A stretch of DNA of 64,000 bases from Streptomyces sp. MZ04 (GCF_004684775.1 NZ_SRIC01000003.1:39121-103120), one strand, 5' to 3'. Positions 17,044 to 26,502 are shown, numbered from the stretch's first letter. The notes: generated by a model from the letters alone, not told the origin. A program made the numbers and translations.

Positions 17044-18323
17044 GATGTTTCTCCTCTCCTCGGAGGCGTGCTCCGGCGGCTGTGGCGTGCGGTGATCAGC
17101 AGGCAGAGCAGGCCCACGGCGGCCATGGCCGCCAGCAGGTGGTGGTAGGGGGCGGCCCCCGCGCCTGCGCTGGACGCGAGGGCCAGCAGCAGCGGTGTCA
17201 GAAAGCCGCTGTAGGTGGCGCCTTGGTAGAGGAACGCCGTCGACGGCCGGGCCTTCGGCGGCGTCAGCCGTTCCATCTCCATCAGTCCCGAGGCCAGGGT
17301 GAGGCCGTACCCGGCTCCGAGCAGCACCGCCGCGGCCAGGACAAGACCCGCGGAATCCCAGCGGACCGCGAAGGCGCCCACCATGAGTCCGCCGATCACC
17401 GTGACCATGGCGGCAAGGGTGGCCCGCGCGCTGTGGGCGTGGTCCAGCCACATGGCCAAGGGCTGTACGACGATGCCCGTCGCCAGCGTCAGCGCCGCCA
17501 CGAGGCCGCTGAAGAGCGGCGCGTAGCCGGGGACCTGGTCGGCCACCAGGGGCGGCAGCACCACGTACGCCACGGTGGCGGCACCGAAGACCGCCGGGGT
17601 CGCCGGAAGCACCACCCACAGGAAGCGCGGGTGCCTGACGGCCGCGCGGCGCGGGCCCTCGACGCGCGGCTTCAGCGGCGCGGTATGAGCGGCATCGGCC
17701 ACCGACGTCGACTCCGATGCCGACTCCGACGTCGACTCCGATGCCGACTCCGACTCCGTCTCCGGCACGAGGCAGGTCGCGCCGAGCACCAGCAGCGCCA
17801 GCGAGCAGTGCACGAGGCCCGGCAGCACCATCGGCCGCGGCAGCCATTCGGCGACAGCGCCCGCCGTCAGCGCACCGGTGGCGAAACCGCCACCGGTCGC
17901 CAACGTCGCGCGGCGGTCGACGGCGGCCCGACGCCCGCACCCGGCGGACAGCTCCCGAAGCCACTTGGTTCCCGCGGTCAGGATGACGCCCGCCGCGACG
18001 CCGGTGGCAAGGCGGCTGACGTACACGGAGGTCTGGGAGACCGGAGCCGCCGCCAGCAGGGCACTGGCGGCGCCGGACAAGGCCAGCGCGGGCCGGACCA
18101 CGCGCCGCCTCCCGAACCGGTCCGCGGCCGCGCCGCCGAGCAGCAGACCGGGGAGCAGCCCCAACAGGTACACGGTGAACATGGCGGCGACCGGGAGCGG
18201 AGGCCAGTGCTCCTGGGTGCGGTAGACCACCGCGAGCGGGGTGAACTGGTTCGCGCCCCATCCGGCGGCGAACACCGCGGCCGCCGCGGGAAGCCAACCG
18301 CGCGCGGCGCGAGATGCGGGCAT
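17031..18323 (-). CDS. MFS transporter in the formate-dehydrogenase-like operon
   Basis: The 430-residue major-facilitator protein has about 12 predicted helices and the between-helix motif [16 protein letters not shown] after helix 2. The central loop between the two six-helix halves carries a Ser/Glu repeat ([18 protein letters not shown]), encoded by a perfect 24-bp tandem duplication. The ATG at 18323 is the first in-frame start near the fdhF stop; an AAGG sequence lies 14 nt upstream, a weak site. The gene sits between fdhF and fdhD and overlaps fdhD, so its cargo may be tied to the operon (formate, another anion, or efflux), but the sequence does not identify it. Confidence 0.85.
   Translation of the reverse strand: MPASRAARGWLPAAAAVFAAGWGANQFTPLAVVYRTQEHWPPLPVAAMFTVYLLGLLPGLLLGGAAADRFGRRRVVRPALALSGAASALLAAAPVSQTSVYVSRLATGVAAGVILTAGTKWLRELSAGCGRRAAVDRRATLATGGGFATGALTAGAVAEWLPRPMVLPGLVHCSLALLVLGATCLVPETESESASESTSESASESTSVADAAHTAPLKPRVEGPRRAAVRHPRFLWVVLPATPAVFGAATVAYVVLPPLVADQVPGYAPLFSGLVAALTLATGIVVQPLAMWLDHAHSARATLAAMVTVIGGLMVGAFAVRWDSAGLVLAAAVLLGAGYGLTLASGLMEMERLTPPKARPSTAFLYQGATYSGFLTPLLLALASSAGAGAAPYHHLLAAMAAVGLLCLLITARHSRRSTPPRRGETSWDA
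17707..17754 (-). repeat. 24-bp perfect tandem duplication coding a Ser/Glu linker
   Basis: Bases 17707-17730 and 17731-17754 are identical 24-mers made of GACTCC/GATGCC hexamers. They encode the [12 protein letters not shown] acidic linker in the middle loop of the MFS protein. Being in frame, copy-number changes would only alter the loop length. Confidence 0.8.
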
Positions 18324-18370
18324 GCGGGGCAATACCTTAAAGACTGGGTCTTTCTGGAGCACGCGTCGGC

Positions 18371-20662
18371 TCAGCGGGAGGCGCGCGCGGGGTCCAGGCG
18401 GACCACGACCGCCTTGGAGGTGGGGCAGTTGCTGATGTCGGCGACGCTGTCCAGCGGGACCAGGACGTTGGTCTCCGGGTAGTAGGCCGCCGCGGATCCC
18501 CGGCTCGCGGGATAGGCGACGACCCGGAAGTCCTCCGCGCGGCGTTCCCTCTCGTCGTGCCACACGCTCACCAGATCCACCAAGTCGCCGTCGGCGATGC
18601 CCAGTTCCTCCAGGTCGGCGGGGTTGACGAGCACGACGCGGCGCGCGTTGTGGATGCCGCGGTAGCGGTCGTCCGGCGCGTACCAGATGGTGTTCCACTG
18701 GTCGTGCGAGCGCAGCGTCTGCAACAGCAGGTGCCCCTTGGGGACGTGCGGCATCGTGAAGTCGTTGCAGGTGAAGACGGCCTTGCCGCTCGGGGTGCGG
18801 TAGACGCCCTGGTTCACGGGGTTGGGCAGGTGGAAGCCGCCGGGCTCGGACACCCGGGCGTTGAAGTTCTCGAAGCCCGGTATGACACGGGAGATCCGGT
18901 CGCGGATGGTTCCGTAGTCCGCCTCGAAGTCCTCCCAGGGCAGCGGCGGAGTCGACCCCAGGGTGCCGCGCGCCATCCGGCAGATGATCGCCACCTCGCT
19001 GAGCAGGTCGGGGGAGGCCGGCGGCAGCTTCCCGCGGGAGGCGTGCACGTCGCTCATCGAGTCCTCGACGGTGATGAACTGCTCGCCGCCGTTCTGTACG
19101 TCCTTGTCGCTGCGCCCCAGCGTGGGCAGGATCAGCGCGGTGTCACCGCAGACGGTGTGGGACCGGTTGAGCTTGGTCGAGATGTGCGCCGTGAGCCGGC
19201 ACTTGCGCATCGCCTCTTCGGTGACAGCGCTGTCCGGGGTGGCCCGTACGAAGTTGCCCGCGACTCCGAGGAAGAACTTGGCGCGGCCCTCGTACATGGC
19301 CCGGATGCCGTTCACCGCGTCCAGGCCGTGATGAGCGGGCGGCGTGAAGCCGAACTCCGCCTCCAGGGCGTCCAGGAACTCCTGCGACATCTGCTCCCAG
19401 ACGCCCATGGTGCGGTCGCCCTGGACGTTGCTGTGCCCGCGGACCGGGCACACACCCGCTCCCGGCTTGCCGATGTTGCCGCGCAGCATCAGGAAGTTGA
19501 TGACTTCCCGGATGGAGGGAACACCGTGCTTCTGCTGGGTGAGCCCCATCGCCCAGCACACGATGACCTTCTTGGCACCCAGGACCCGGTCGAAGACCTG
19601 CTCGATCTCAGCCCGGGACAGTCCGGTCGCCTCGAAGACGTGCTCCCAGGTGACCTTCCGCGTGTGCTCGGCGAATGCGGCGAAGCCGGTGGAGTACGTG
19701 TCGATGTACCGGTGGTCAAGGACCGTGCCCGGCGCGGCGTCCTCGGCCTCGAGAAGCAGCAGGTTCAGCGCCTGGAACAGGGCCAGGTCGCCGCCGGCGC
19801 GGATGTGCAGGAACTGGTCGGCGATCGCTGTGCCCTTGCCGACGACGCCACGCGGTACCTGCGGATTCTTGAAGCGCATGAGCCCGGCCTCGGGCAGCGT
19901 GTTGACCGCGACGACCTGACCGCCGTTGCGCTTGGTCTTCTCGAGCGCCGAGAGCATCCGCGGGTGATTGGTGCCCGGGTTCTGCCCCACGACGAAGATC
20001 AGGTCGGAGTCGTGGATGTCGTCGAGGGAGACGCTGCCCTTTCCGGTGCCCAGCGTCTCGTTCATCGCGCATCCGCTGGACTCGTGGCACATGTTGGAGC
20101 AGTCCGGCAGATTGTTGGTGCCGTAGGCGCGGGCGAAGAGCTGCAAGAGGAAAGCGGCCTCGTTGTTAAGGCGGCCGGAGACGTAGAAGAGCGCCTCGTC
20201 GGGAGAGGCAAGGGCCTTCAATTCCCCGGCGAGCAGACCGAACGCCTCGGCCCAGCCGATCGGTTCGTAATGGGTCGCGCCGGGCCGCTTGACCATCGGC
20301 TCGGTCAGCCGGCCCTGCTGGTTGAGCCAGTAGTCGGACTTGCCGTCGAGCTCGGCGATCGAGTGCTCGCGGAAGAAGTCCCGGGTGACGCGGCGTGAAG
20401 TGGCCTCGTCGTTGATGTGCTTGGCGCCGTTCTCGCAGTACTCGTTCATGTGGCGCTTGCCCGGCGCCTCCTCGGGCCAGGCGCATCCGGGGCAGTCGAT
20501 GCCCTTGGCCTGGTTGATGTTCAGCAGGGTCAACGCCGTGCGCCGCACCGATGTCTGCTCCAGCGAGTACCGCAGCGCGTGCGTCACCGCGGGAACCCCG
20601 GCGGCCCAGGTCTTGGGCGGCGTCACCGACAGGTCGTCGCTGGGATCCTCGATGCTGCTCAT
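18371..20662 (-). CDS. FdhF/YdeP-family molybdopterin oxidoreductase (first of two)
   Basis: The 763-residue product belongs to the FdhF/YdeP group of molybdopterin oxidoreductases related to formate dehydrogenase. Blocks include GIDCPGCAWPEE near residue 55, GTNNLPDCSNMCHESSG around 160 (the region facing the metal), VVGQNPGTNHPRM, and the C-terminal molydop-binding domain with LRSHDQWNTIWY. The usual four-cysteine FeS ligand set of FDH-H is not obvious. The ATG at 20662 is used instead of the longer frame. It precedes the MFS gene by about 50 bp and follows the second paralogue on the same strand. Substrate could be formate, but YdeP-type members are uncharacterised. Confidence 0.9.
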   Translation of the reverse strand: MSSIEDPSDDLSVTPPKTWAAGVPAVTHALRYSLEQTSVRRTALTLLNINQAKGIDCPGCAWPEEAPGKRHMNEYCENGAKHINDEATSRRVTRDFFREHSIAELDGKSDYWLNQQGRLTEPMVKRPGATHYEPIGWAEAFGLLAGELKALASPDEALFYVSGRLNNEAAFLLQLFARAYGTNNLPDCSNMCHESSGCAMNETLGTGKGSVSLDDIHDSDLIFVVGQNPGTNHPRMLSALEKTKRNGGQVVAVNTLPEAGLMRFKNPQVPRGVVGKGTAIADQFLHIRAGGDLALFQALNLLLLEAEDAAPGTVLDHRYIDTYSTGFAAFAEHTRKVTWEHVFEATGLSRAEIEQVFDRVLGAKKVIVCWAMGLTQQKHGVPSIREVINFLMLRGNIGKPGAGVCPVRGHSNVQGDRTMGVWEQMSQEFLDALEAEFGFTPPAHHGLDAVNGIRAMYEGRAKFFLGVAGNFVRATPDSAVTEEAMRKCRLTAHISTKLNRSHTVCGDTALILPTLGRSDKDVQNGGEQFITVEDSMSDVHASRGKLPPASPDLLSEVAIICRMARGTLGSTPPLPWEDFEADYGTIRDRISRVIPGFENFNARVSEPGGFHLPNPVNQGVYRTPSGKAVFTCNDFTMPHVPKGHLLLQTLRSHDQWNTIWYAPDDRYRGIHNARRVVLVNPADLEELGIADGDLVDLVSVWHDERERRAEDFRVVAYPASRGSAAAYYPETNVLVPLDSVADISNCPTSKAVVVRLDPARASR

Positions 20663-20832
20663 GATCTGGACTGCCTCTTTCCGCAATGCGACGCCGCTGC
20701 GGGAGCAGTTTCCGGCCGGGCTTGAGGGCATGTCAAAGAGGCGTTTTCGATGATGTGATAGGTGCCGCTTATTGCCTCGCATTCACCCCTTGACAATCCC
20801 TGCCGATCAGACGATCGAGAATCCGCCTGCGC

Positions 20833-23145
20833 TCAAACGGCAGGGCCGATGGTGACCTTGACGTGCTTCATGATCGGCTGGTCGCTCTGAGTGCTGTGGT
20901 CGATCAGTGCGCACAGGACGTTCATCTCGGGCATGTAGCCGGCGGCGCAGCCGCGGGGGATGTCGTAGGGGATGGCGAGATAGCCGTTGAGATGGCGGCT
21001 GCTGCCGTCCTTGGCGGTGCTGGTGATGTCGACCGGGTCGAACGCGTCGATGCCGCGCTCGCGCATGTCGTCCGCGTTCATGAAGACGAGCGTGCGCAGG
21101 TTCTTGATGCCGCGGTACCGGTCGTTGTCGGAGTAGATCGTGGTGTTCCACTGGTCGTGGGAGCGCATCGTGCCGAGCGCCAGGGTCCCGGCGGCGGGCA
21201 CGACGTCCGGCAGCGGGGCCGAGGAGAACTCGGCCGCTCCGGACGGTGTGAGGAAGACCAGCTCGCGGGCCGGCTGCTTGATGCGGAAGCCGAGCGGCAG
21301 GCGCACCCGGCGGTTGAAGTCCTCGAAGCCGTCGAGGGCTTGGGCCATGGTGTCGCGGATACGGTCGTAGTCCTCGATGTACGACTCCCAGGGGGTGTCG
21401 CTGTCGGGGAGGGCGGCGCGGGCCATGCCGGCGACGATCGCGGGCTCGGACAGCAGATGCGGCGACGCGGGGCGCTTCATGCCGACCGACAGGTGCACCA
21501 TGCTCATCGAGTCCTCGACGGACGTGCTCTGGAGGCCGAGGCGCTGCTGGTCCTTCTCGGTGCGGCCCAGGCAGGGCAGGATGAGCGCCTGGCGTCCGTG
21601 CACGATGTGACTGCGGTTCAGCTTGGTGCTCACCTGGACGGTGAGTTCGCAGTTGCCCAGGGCCGCGTAGGTGTACGGAGTGTCCGGCGCCGCGAGGGCG
21701 AAGTTGCCGCCCATCCCGATGAACACCTTCACATCGCCGCGGTTCATCGCCTGAATGGTGCGGATGGTGTCCAGGCCGTGCTCGCGGGGCGGGTCGATCT
21801 TGCAGACCTCGGCGAGGCGGTCCAGGAACTCCGGGGCCGGGCGGTGGTCGATGCCGCAGGTGCGGTTGCCCTGGACGTTGCTGTGTCCGCGGACGGGGGA
21901 GGGGCCCGCGCCTTCCCGGCCCAGATTGCCGCGCAGCAGAAGGACGTTGACGATTTCCCGTACGGTGTCGACACCGTGCTCGTGCTGGGTGACGCCCAGG
22001 CACCAGCTGACGATGCTGCGGTCGGCATCGCGGTAGACGCGCGCCATCTTGAGGATGTCGGCACGGTCGACCCCGGACTGGAGCTCGATCTCCTCCCAGG
22101 GCGTGGCCTCGCACAGCTCCCGGTACTTCTCGAAGCCCGCGGTGTGGCGGTCGATGAACTCCTGGTCCAGCGCCTTGGGATCGGTCCTGGACTGCTCGAG
22201 GACCGCCTTGGCCATGCCCCGCATGAGCGCCATGTCACCGCCGATGCGCGGCTGCACGTTCAGCGTGCTCGTCCTGGTCGTCTTGAACAGGGCCATGTCC
22301 ATGATGTCGTGCGGGACGATGGTGCGGGTGGCGGCCGCCTCGACCAGGGGGTTGATGTGCACGATCTGGGCGCCGCGGTGGTACGCCTCGGCGAGCGCGG
22401 TGATCATCCGGGGGGCGTTGGAGGCCACGTTGACGCCCATGATGAACAGGGCGTCGGTGGCGTCCCAGTCCTTCAGGTCGACGGTGCCCTTGCCGGTGCC
22501 CAGTGACGCCTGCAGCGCGCGGCCGCTTGCCTCGTGGCACATGTTGGAGCAGTCGGGCAGATTGTTCGTGCCCAGCTCACGGGCCATCAACTGGTAGAGG
22601 AACGTCGCTTCGTTGCCGAGCCGCCCGGACGTATAGAAGGAGGCCTGGTTCGGGTCGTCGAGCTCGCGCAGCGCGCGCCCGACCATCGCGAACGCTTCCT
22701 TCCAGCTGATGGGTACGTAGTGGTCCGACTCGGGGTCGTACCGCATCGGCTCGGTCAGCCGGCCCTGGTCCTCCAGCGCGAAGTCGCTCCACCGGGACAG
22801 CTCGCTCACGGTGTGCTCGGCGAAGAACTTCCGGTCGACGCGCTTGCGGGTCATCTCCCAGGTGACGTGCTTGATCCCGTTCTCGCAGATGTCGAGCTTG
22901 AGGCCCTTGGTGTCGTCCGGCCACGCGCACCCGGGACAGTCGAAGCCCGTGTTCTCGTGGTTCATCTTCATGATGGCCCGGGGACCGTCCACCAGCTCAC
23001 GCTCACGCAGCAGGAACCGGGTCACGCTCTTGGCGGCGCCCCATCCGGCGGCGGGGTGGTGGTAGGGGTGGAACTCCGGCTCGGCCTTGGGCGCGGGACC
23101 CACGCCGGCCTCCAGCTGTTCCTGGTCCTCATTCGACGGGCTCAA
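20833..23145 (-). CDS. FdhF/YdeP-family molybdopterin oxidoreductase (second of two), probable TTG start
   Basis: The 770-residue paralogue shares every landmark with the next gene: FDCPGCAWPDD, GTNNLPDCSNMCHEASG, RGNLGREGAGPSPVRGHSNV, LRSHDQWNTTIY. In-frame ATG or GTG codons near the expected N-terminus are missing. The TTG at 23145 has GGAAGGG 8 nt upstream, so TTG is the best start; the open frame continues to 23322 without homology. The two paralogues are about 170 bp apart in the same direction and clearly arose by duplication or serve as paired subunits. It is the first gene of the operon ending in fdhD and lysR. Confidence 0.88.
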   Translation of the reverse strand: MSPSNEDQEQLEAGVGPAPKAEPEFHPYHHPAAGWGAAKSVTRFLLRERELVDGPRAIMKMNHENTGFDCPGCAWPDDTKGLKLDICENGIKHVTWEMTRKRVDRKFFAEHTVSELSRWSDFALEDQGRLTEPMRYDPESDHYVPISWKEAFAMVGRALRELDDPNQASFYTSGRLGNEATFLYQLMARELGTNNLPDCSNMCHEASGRALQASLGTGKGTVDLKDWDATDALFIMGVNVASNAPRMITALAEAYHRGAQIVHINPLVEAAATRTIVPHDIMDMALFKTTRTSTLNVQPRIGGDMALMRGMAKAVLEQSRTDPKALDQEFIDRHTAGFEKYRELCEATPWEEIELQSGVDRADILKMARVYRDADRSIVSWCLGVTQHEHGVDTVREIVNVLLLRGNLGREGAGPSPVRGHSNVQGNRTCGIDHRPAPEFLDRLAEVCKIDPPREHGLDTIRTIQAMNRGDVKVFIGMGGNFALAAPDTPYTYAALGNCELTVQVSTKLNRSHIVHGRQALILPCLGRTEKDQQRLGLQSTSVEDSMSMVHLSVGMKRPASPHLLSEPAIVAGMARAALPDSDTPWESYIEDYDRIRDTMAQALDGFEDFNRRVRLPLGFRIKQPARELVFLTPSGAAEFSSAPLPDVVPAAGTLALGTMRSHDQWNTTIYSDNDRYRGIKNLRTLVFMNADDMRERGIDAFDPVDITSTAKDGSSRHLNGYLAIPYDIPRGCAAGYMPEMNVLCALIDHSTQSDQPIMKHVKVTIGPAV

Positions 23146-23523
23146 GACTCTTACCCTTCCGCCACGCGGACGTGCGCTGTGCTGGACGTCGCTTTTGCCT
23201 AGGCTAGGTCTGCCGATCAGGCCATGCCACTTGTGATCGTCGGGGCGGTTGCCCGAGGACGGCACGCAGTCCACCGCGGACTGCGGCGCCGTCTGCGGGC
23301 TCCAGCAGAGCCTGCGGATCACCGCTCGCCGGGCGCGCTTGAGGTACGTTCAATCGGCGCCGGATCCGTGGCGACCGCCGGGGAACGGACGAGCCGTCGG
23401 CGTTCCTGCCCCCCCAGAGGAAGCCGGACCACCGCATGCCGCATGCCGCATGCCTTATGCAGTAGTACGCCGTTCGGTCCAGGTTCTGTGGCGGACGCCG
23501 GGGAACCGAGCGGACAGTCGAGC
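23146..23523. other. Non-coding stretch with a diverged duplication
   Basis: No gene is visible between the fdhF-like start and the HdeD-like gene. A ~57-bp block beginning GTACG at 23344 (containing GTGGCGACCGCCGGGGAAC) recurs at 23465-23522 (GTGGCGGACGCCGGGGAAC) and runs up to the ATG at 23524. Between the copies are three perfect GCATGCC units. The promoter of the leftward fdh operon should lie at the left end. Confidence 0.45.
23434..23454. repeat. GCATGCC tandem repeat, three units
   Basis: Three perfect 7-bp GCATGCC units lie in tandem between the two copies of the diverged upstream duplication. Each unit contains the palindrome GCATGC. Confidence 0.7.
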
Positions 23524-24153
23524 ATGACCGAAGCGCCGTACGACCCCCGGACACCGGACCCGACGCCCCGCGACGGCGACCGTGACCGGCCGCCGGGCCC
23601 GCTCGGCAGCCTCGCGAAGTCGGCCTGGCAGGTCGTGCTGCTCGCGGGTGTCGCCTCGCTGATCCTGGGCGTCCTCGTCCTCGTCTGGCCGGGCGCATCC
23701 CTGTGGGCGGCAGGCGTACTCTTCGGCCTCTATCTCCTGGTGAGCGGCATCTTCCAGCTGGTCTCCGCCTTCGGTACGCATGTGTCGGCCCCGATGCGGG
23801 TGATGGCCTTCATCAGCGGCGCCCTGTCCGTACTGCTCGGCCTGTTCTGCTTCCGCGGAGCGATGCAGTCGATCCTGCTGCTCGCCCTCTGGATCGGCAT
23901 CGGCTGGCTGTTCCGCGGCATCACGCAGACCATCGCGGCGGCCTCCGACCCGGACATGCCGGCCCGCGGCTGGCAGGTGTGCCTCGGTGTCATCAGCGCA
24001 CTGGCCGGCATCGTCCTGATCGTCTCGCCGTTCGAGTCGGTCGCCGTCCTGACACTGGTCGGCGGAGTGTGGCTGCTCGCGGTCGGCGTGGTCGAGATCA
24101 TCACGGCGTTCCAGATCCGCTCCCGCGCACGACGGATCCCGCCGGGCGTCTGA
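23524..24153 (+). CDS. HdeD/DUF308-family membrane protein
   Basis: The 209-residue protein has a charged Pro/Asp/Arg-rich cytosolic N-terminus (1-30) and six membrane helices from about 32 to 200, arranged in three hairpins with the repeated LxLGxxxLxxP pattern of HdeD-like proteins. The second helix pair includes LFGLYLLVSGIFQLVSAF and the third VSALAGIVLIVSPF-type segments. E. coli HdeD is an acid-stress membrane protein; most actinomycete members are uncharacterised. The ATG at 23524 is the natural start, though no strong ribosome site is visible and its upstream region is duplicated. Confidence 0.8.
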   Translation: MTEAPYDPRTPDPTPRDGDRDRPPGPLGSLAKSAWQVVLLAGVASLILGVLVLVWPGASLWAAGVLFGLYLLVSGIFQLVSAFGTHVSAPMRVMAFISGALSVLLGLFCFRGAMQSILLLALWIGIGWLFRGITQTIAAASDPDMPARGWQVCLGVISALAGIVLIVSPFESVAVLTLVGGVWLLAVGVVEIITAFQIRSRARRIPPGV

Positions 24154-24490
24154 CTGTGGGGTGACGCCGACCCGCCACAGCAGGCGGCTGCCCGCCGGGG
24201 CGCCGCCCCGCGAACCCCAACTCCCCGCATTCCCTCGCGTCTACGTTCCGGGCGTGCGCCGTATCCGGGCGTAGCGCCCTGGTGGGGTCGTCCGGGGGCC
24301 AACCGTGGGCCGCCTGCCCGCGCGTGGCCCGATCCGTCGAAGGAGATCCGTACGAGATCCGGGGAAAACCACCCGCCCCGCGAGGCTTCCAGCGTCATGT
24401 GATGTGTGAAATGGTACCGCCCATCGCGCGGACGAGCTCACGACAAACGCGTCCGCGACAGGCAACCAATCCCCCACAGGAGAACCGCAC
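24154..24490. other. Intergenic stretch before the collagenase gene
   Basis: This 337-bp stretch holds no plausible gene. Its right end carries the AGGAG site of the collagenase. GATCCGT occurs twice 14 bp apart around 24330-24351. No clear promoter hexamers or terminator can be assigned. Confidence 0.4.
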
Positions 24491-26443
24491 ATGAGCCGGA
24501 ACGAACGAAGAAGCTCGTTACGTGCACGCGTCGTCCGAGCGGCCGGGGCCGGAGCCCTGGCCCTCGCGCTTGCCGTCGGCGTCGGCCCCCTCGGCGGCGG
24601 GACGGCCCAGGCGGCGCCGGCCGGCAAGGGAACCGGCCCGCAGCCCGCGGTCGCGGCCGCGGAGGCCGAACACGTGCGTGAGGGGCGGCTCGCGGTCGAC
24701 GACCGTGCACCGCTGTCCGCCTCCCAGGACTTACTGCGGCAGGACTACGACACCCCGACGACCGCCCCCACGCACAAGCGGCCCTCGATGCTGGCGGCCA
24801 AGAAGAAGGGAGGGGGCAAGGCGGGGTGCTCCCCAGGTGACTTCGCCCAGACCGGGGACGCGCTGGTCAGGCAGATCACCTCGTCCACGACCGACTGCAT
24901 CAACACGCTGTTCAGCCTCACCGGCGCGGACGCGGGCGGCGCGTTCCGCGAGGCGCAGATGGTCACCGTCGCGACCGCGCTGCGCGACGGCTCCGCCGCG
25001 TATCCAGGCAACGGCAGCACCGGCATGCCGCAGATCGTGCTGTTCCTGCGGGCCGGCTACTACGTGCACTGGTACCACAAGCCGGATGTGGGCGAGTACG
25101 GGCCTCAGTTGAAGTCCGCGATCCAGGCGGGCCTGGACGCCTTCTTCGCCTCCGCGCACTCGAACGACGTCACGGACGCCAACGGCGAGACCCTGGCGGA
25201 GGCCATCACGCTCATCGACAGCGCGGAGGAGAACGCCCGCTACCTGAACGTCGTCCAGCGGATGCTGCAGGGCTACGACACCTCGTACAACGACAAGTGG
25301 TGGATGGTCAACGCCGTGAACAACGTGTACACGGTGCTGTGGCGCGGGCATCAGGTGCCGGAGTTCGTCCAGGCCGTCCAGAACGACCCGAGTGTCCTCG
25401 ACACAGTGCACCGGTTCGCCAAGGACCATCTCGACCTGCTCGGCGGCGAACAGTCCTTCCTCGCCTCCAACGCGGGCCGCGAGATGGGCCGGTTCGTCCA
25501 GCACGCCGAACTGCGGGAGAGGGTACGCCCGCTGATGAAGGACCTGCTCGGCGTCAGTGAGATGACCGGCAGGACGGCCCGGCTCTGGGTCGGCGTGGCG
25601 GAGATGGCCGACGCGTACGACAAGGACAACTGCGCGTACTACGGCGTCTGCGACCTCAAGGAGCGGCTGAAGGCGGCCGTCCTGCAGGGCAGGAACGCGT
25701 GCAGCGACAGCATCGCGATCGCCGCCCAGGACATGGACGCGAGCAACTTCTCGTACGCCTGCGAAAGCCTCAACGGCCAGGACGCGTACTTCCACCAAGT
25801 GGCCAAGGACGGCGGCCCGGTGAAGGACGACAAGAACACCAAGATCGAGGTGGTGGTCTTCGACTCCAGCGCCGACTACCAGACCTACGCCGGCGTGATC
25901 TACGGCATCGACACCAACAACGGCGGCATGTACCTCGAGGGCGACCCCTCGGCGGACGGCAACCTGCCCCGCTTCATCGCCTACGAAGCGGACTGGATGC
26001 GGCCGGACTTCCAGATCTGGAACCTGAACCACGAGTACACCCACTACCTCGACGGCCGCTTCGACATGTACGGCGACTTCGAGGCCGGGGTCTCGACCCC
26101 GACGGTCTGGTGGATCGAGGGCTTCGCCGAGTACGTCTCGTACTCGTACCGCGAACTGCCCTACGACGAGGCCATCAAGGAAGCGGGAAAGAAGACCTAT
26201 CCGCTCAGCCAGCTGTTCGACACCACCTACCAGAACACCGACACCACCCGCACCTACCGCTGGGGCTACCTGGCCGTCCGCTACATGCTGGAGAAGCACC
26301 CGGACGACGTGGCCACCGTGCTCGGCTCCTACCGCACCGGCGACTGGGCCTCCGCCCGCCGGCACCTGACGCAGACGATCGGCTCACGCTACGACCAGGA
26401 CTGGTACACCTGGCTCGACGCCTGCGCGGGCGGCTCCTGCTGA
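24491..26443 (+). CDS. Secreted M9-family collagenase with a TTA codon
   Basis: The 650-residue product starts with a signal peptide (ARVVRAAGAGALALALAVGV, cleavage near AQA). It has the M9 collagenase unit: an activator-type helical region (about 110-380) and a peptidase domain with the zinc motif HEYTH in NLNHEYTHYLDG, followed 25-30 residues later by the third-ligand region WWIEGFAEYVSYSYR. PKD or collagen-binding repeats found in clostridial enzymes are absent; the chain ends in DACAGGSC, probably a disulfide. AGGAG lies 9 nt before the ATG. Codon 81 (24731-24733) is TTA, the codon read by the bldA tRNA in Streptomyces, so translation may be tied to development. Confidence 0.92.
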   Translation: MSRNERRSSLRARVVRAAGAGALALALAVGVGPLGGGTAQAAPAGKGTGPQPAVAAAEAEHVREGRLAVDDRAPLSASQDLLRQDYDTPTTAPTHKRPSMLAAKKKGGGKAGCSPGDFAQTGDALVRQITSSTTDCINTLFSLTGADAGGAFREAQMVTVATALRDGSAAYPGNGSTGMPQIVLFLRAGYYVHWYHKPDVGEYGPQLKSAIQAGLDAFFASAHSNDVTDANGETLAEAITLIDSAEENARYLNVVQRMLQGYDTSYNDKWWMVNAVNNVYTVLWRGHQVPEFVQAVQNDPSVLDTVHRFAKDHLDLLGGEQSFLASNAGREMGRFVQHAELRERVRPLMKDLLGVSEMTGRTARLWVGVAEMADAYDKDNCAYYGVCDLKERLKAAVLQGRNACSDSIAIAAQDMDASNFSYACESLNGQDAYFHQVAKDGGPVKDDKNTKIEVVVFDSSADYQTYAGVIYGIDTNNGGMYLEGDPSADGNLPRFIAYEADWMRPDFQIWNLNHEYTHYLDGRFDMYGDFEAGVSTPTVWWIEGFAEYVSYSYRELPYDEAIKEAGKKTYPLSQLFDTTYQNTDTTRTYRWGYLAVRYMLEKHPDDVATVLGSYRTGDWASARRHLTQTIGSRYDQDWYTWLDACAGGSC

Positions 26444-26502
26444 TCCGCTGATCCGCTGGTTCGCTGGTTCTCTGATCCGCTGGTTCGCTGGTTCGCTGGT
26501 TC
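26441..26502. repeat. 8-bp tandem repeat (TGRTYCGC) overlapping the collagenase stop
   Basis: Nearly eight consecutive units of the octamer TGATCCGC/TGGTTCGC start at the collagenase stop codon itself (TGA at 26441-26443). The array is not self-complementary, so it is not a terminator. Confidence 0.8.

Noticed and set aside
23146..23230. Iron-box-like TTTGCCTAGGCTAGGTCTG upstream of the fdhF-like genes
   Set aside because: It shares the TAGGCTA centre with the IdeR/DmdR consensus but fits only about 9 of 19 positions, so regulation by iron is not supported.
26441..26502. Minus-strand peptide repeat (EPADQRTS units) as a gene
   Set aside because: It is the translation of the octamer DNA repeat, with no start, ribosome site or flanking domain.
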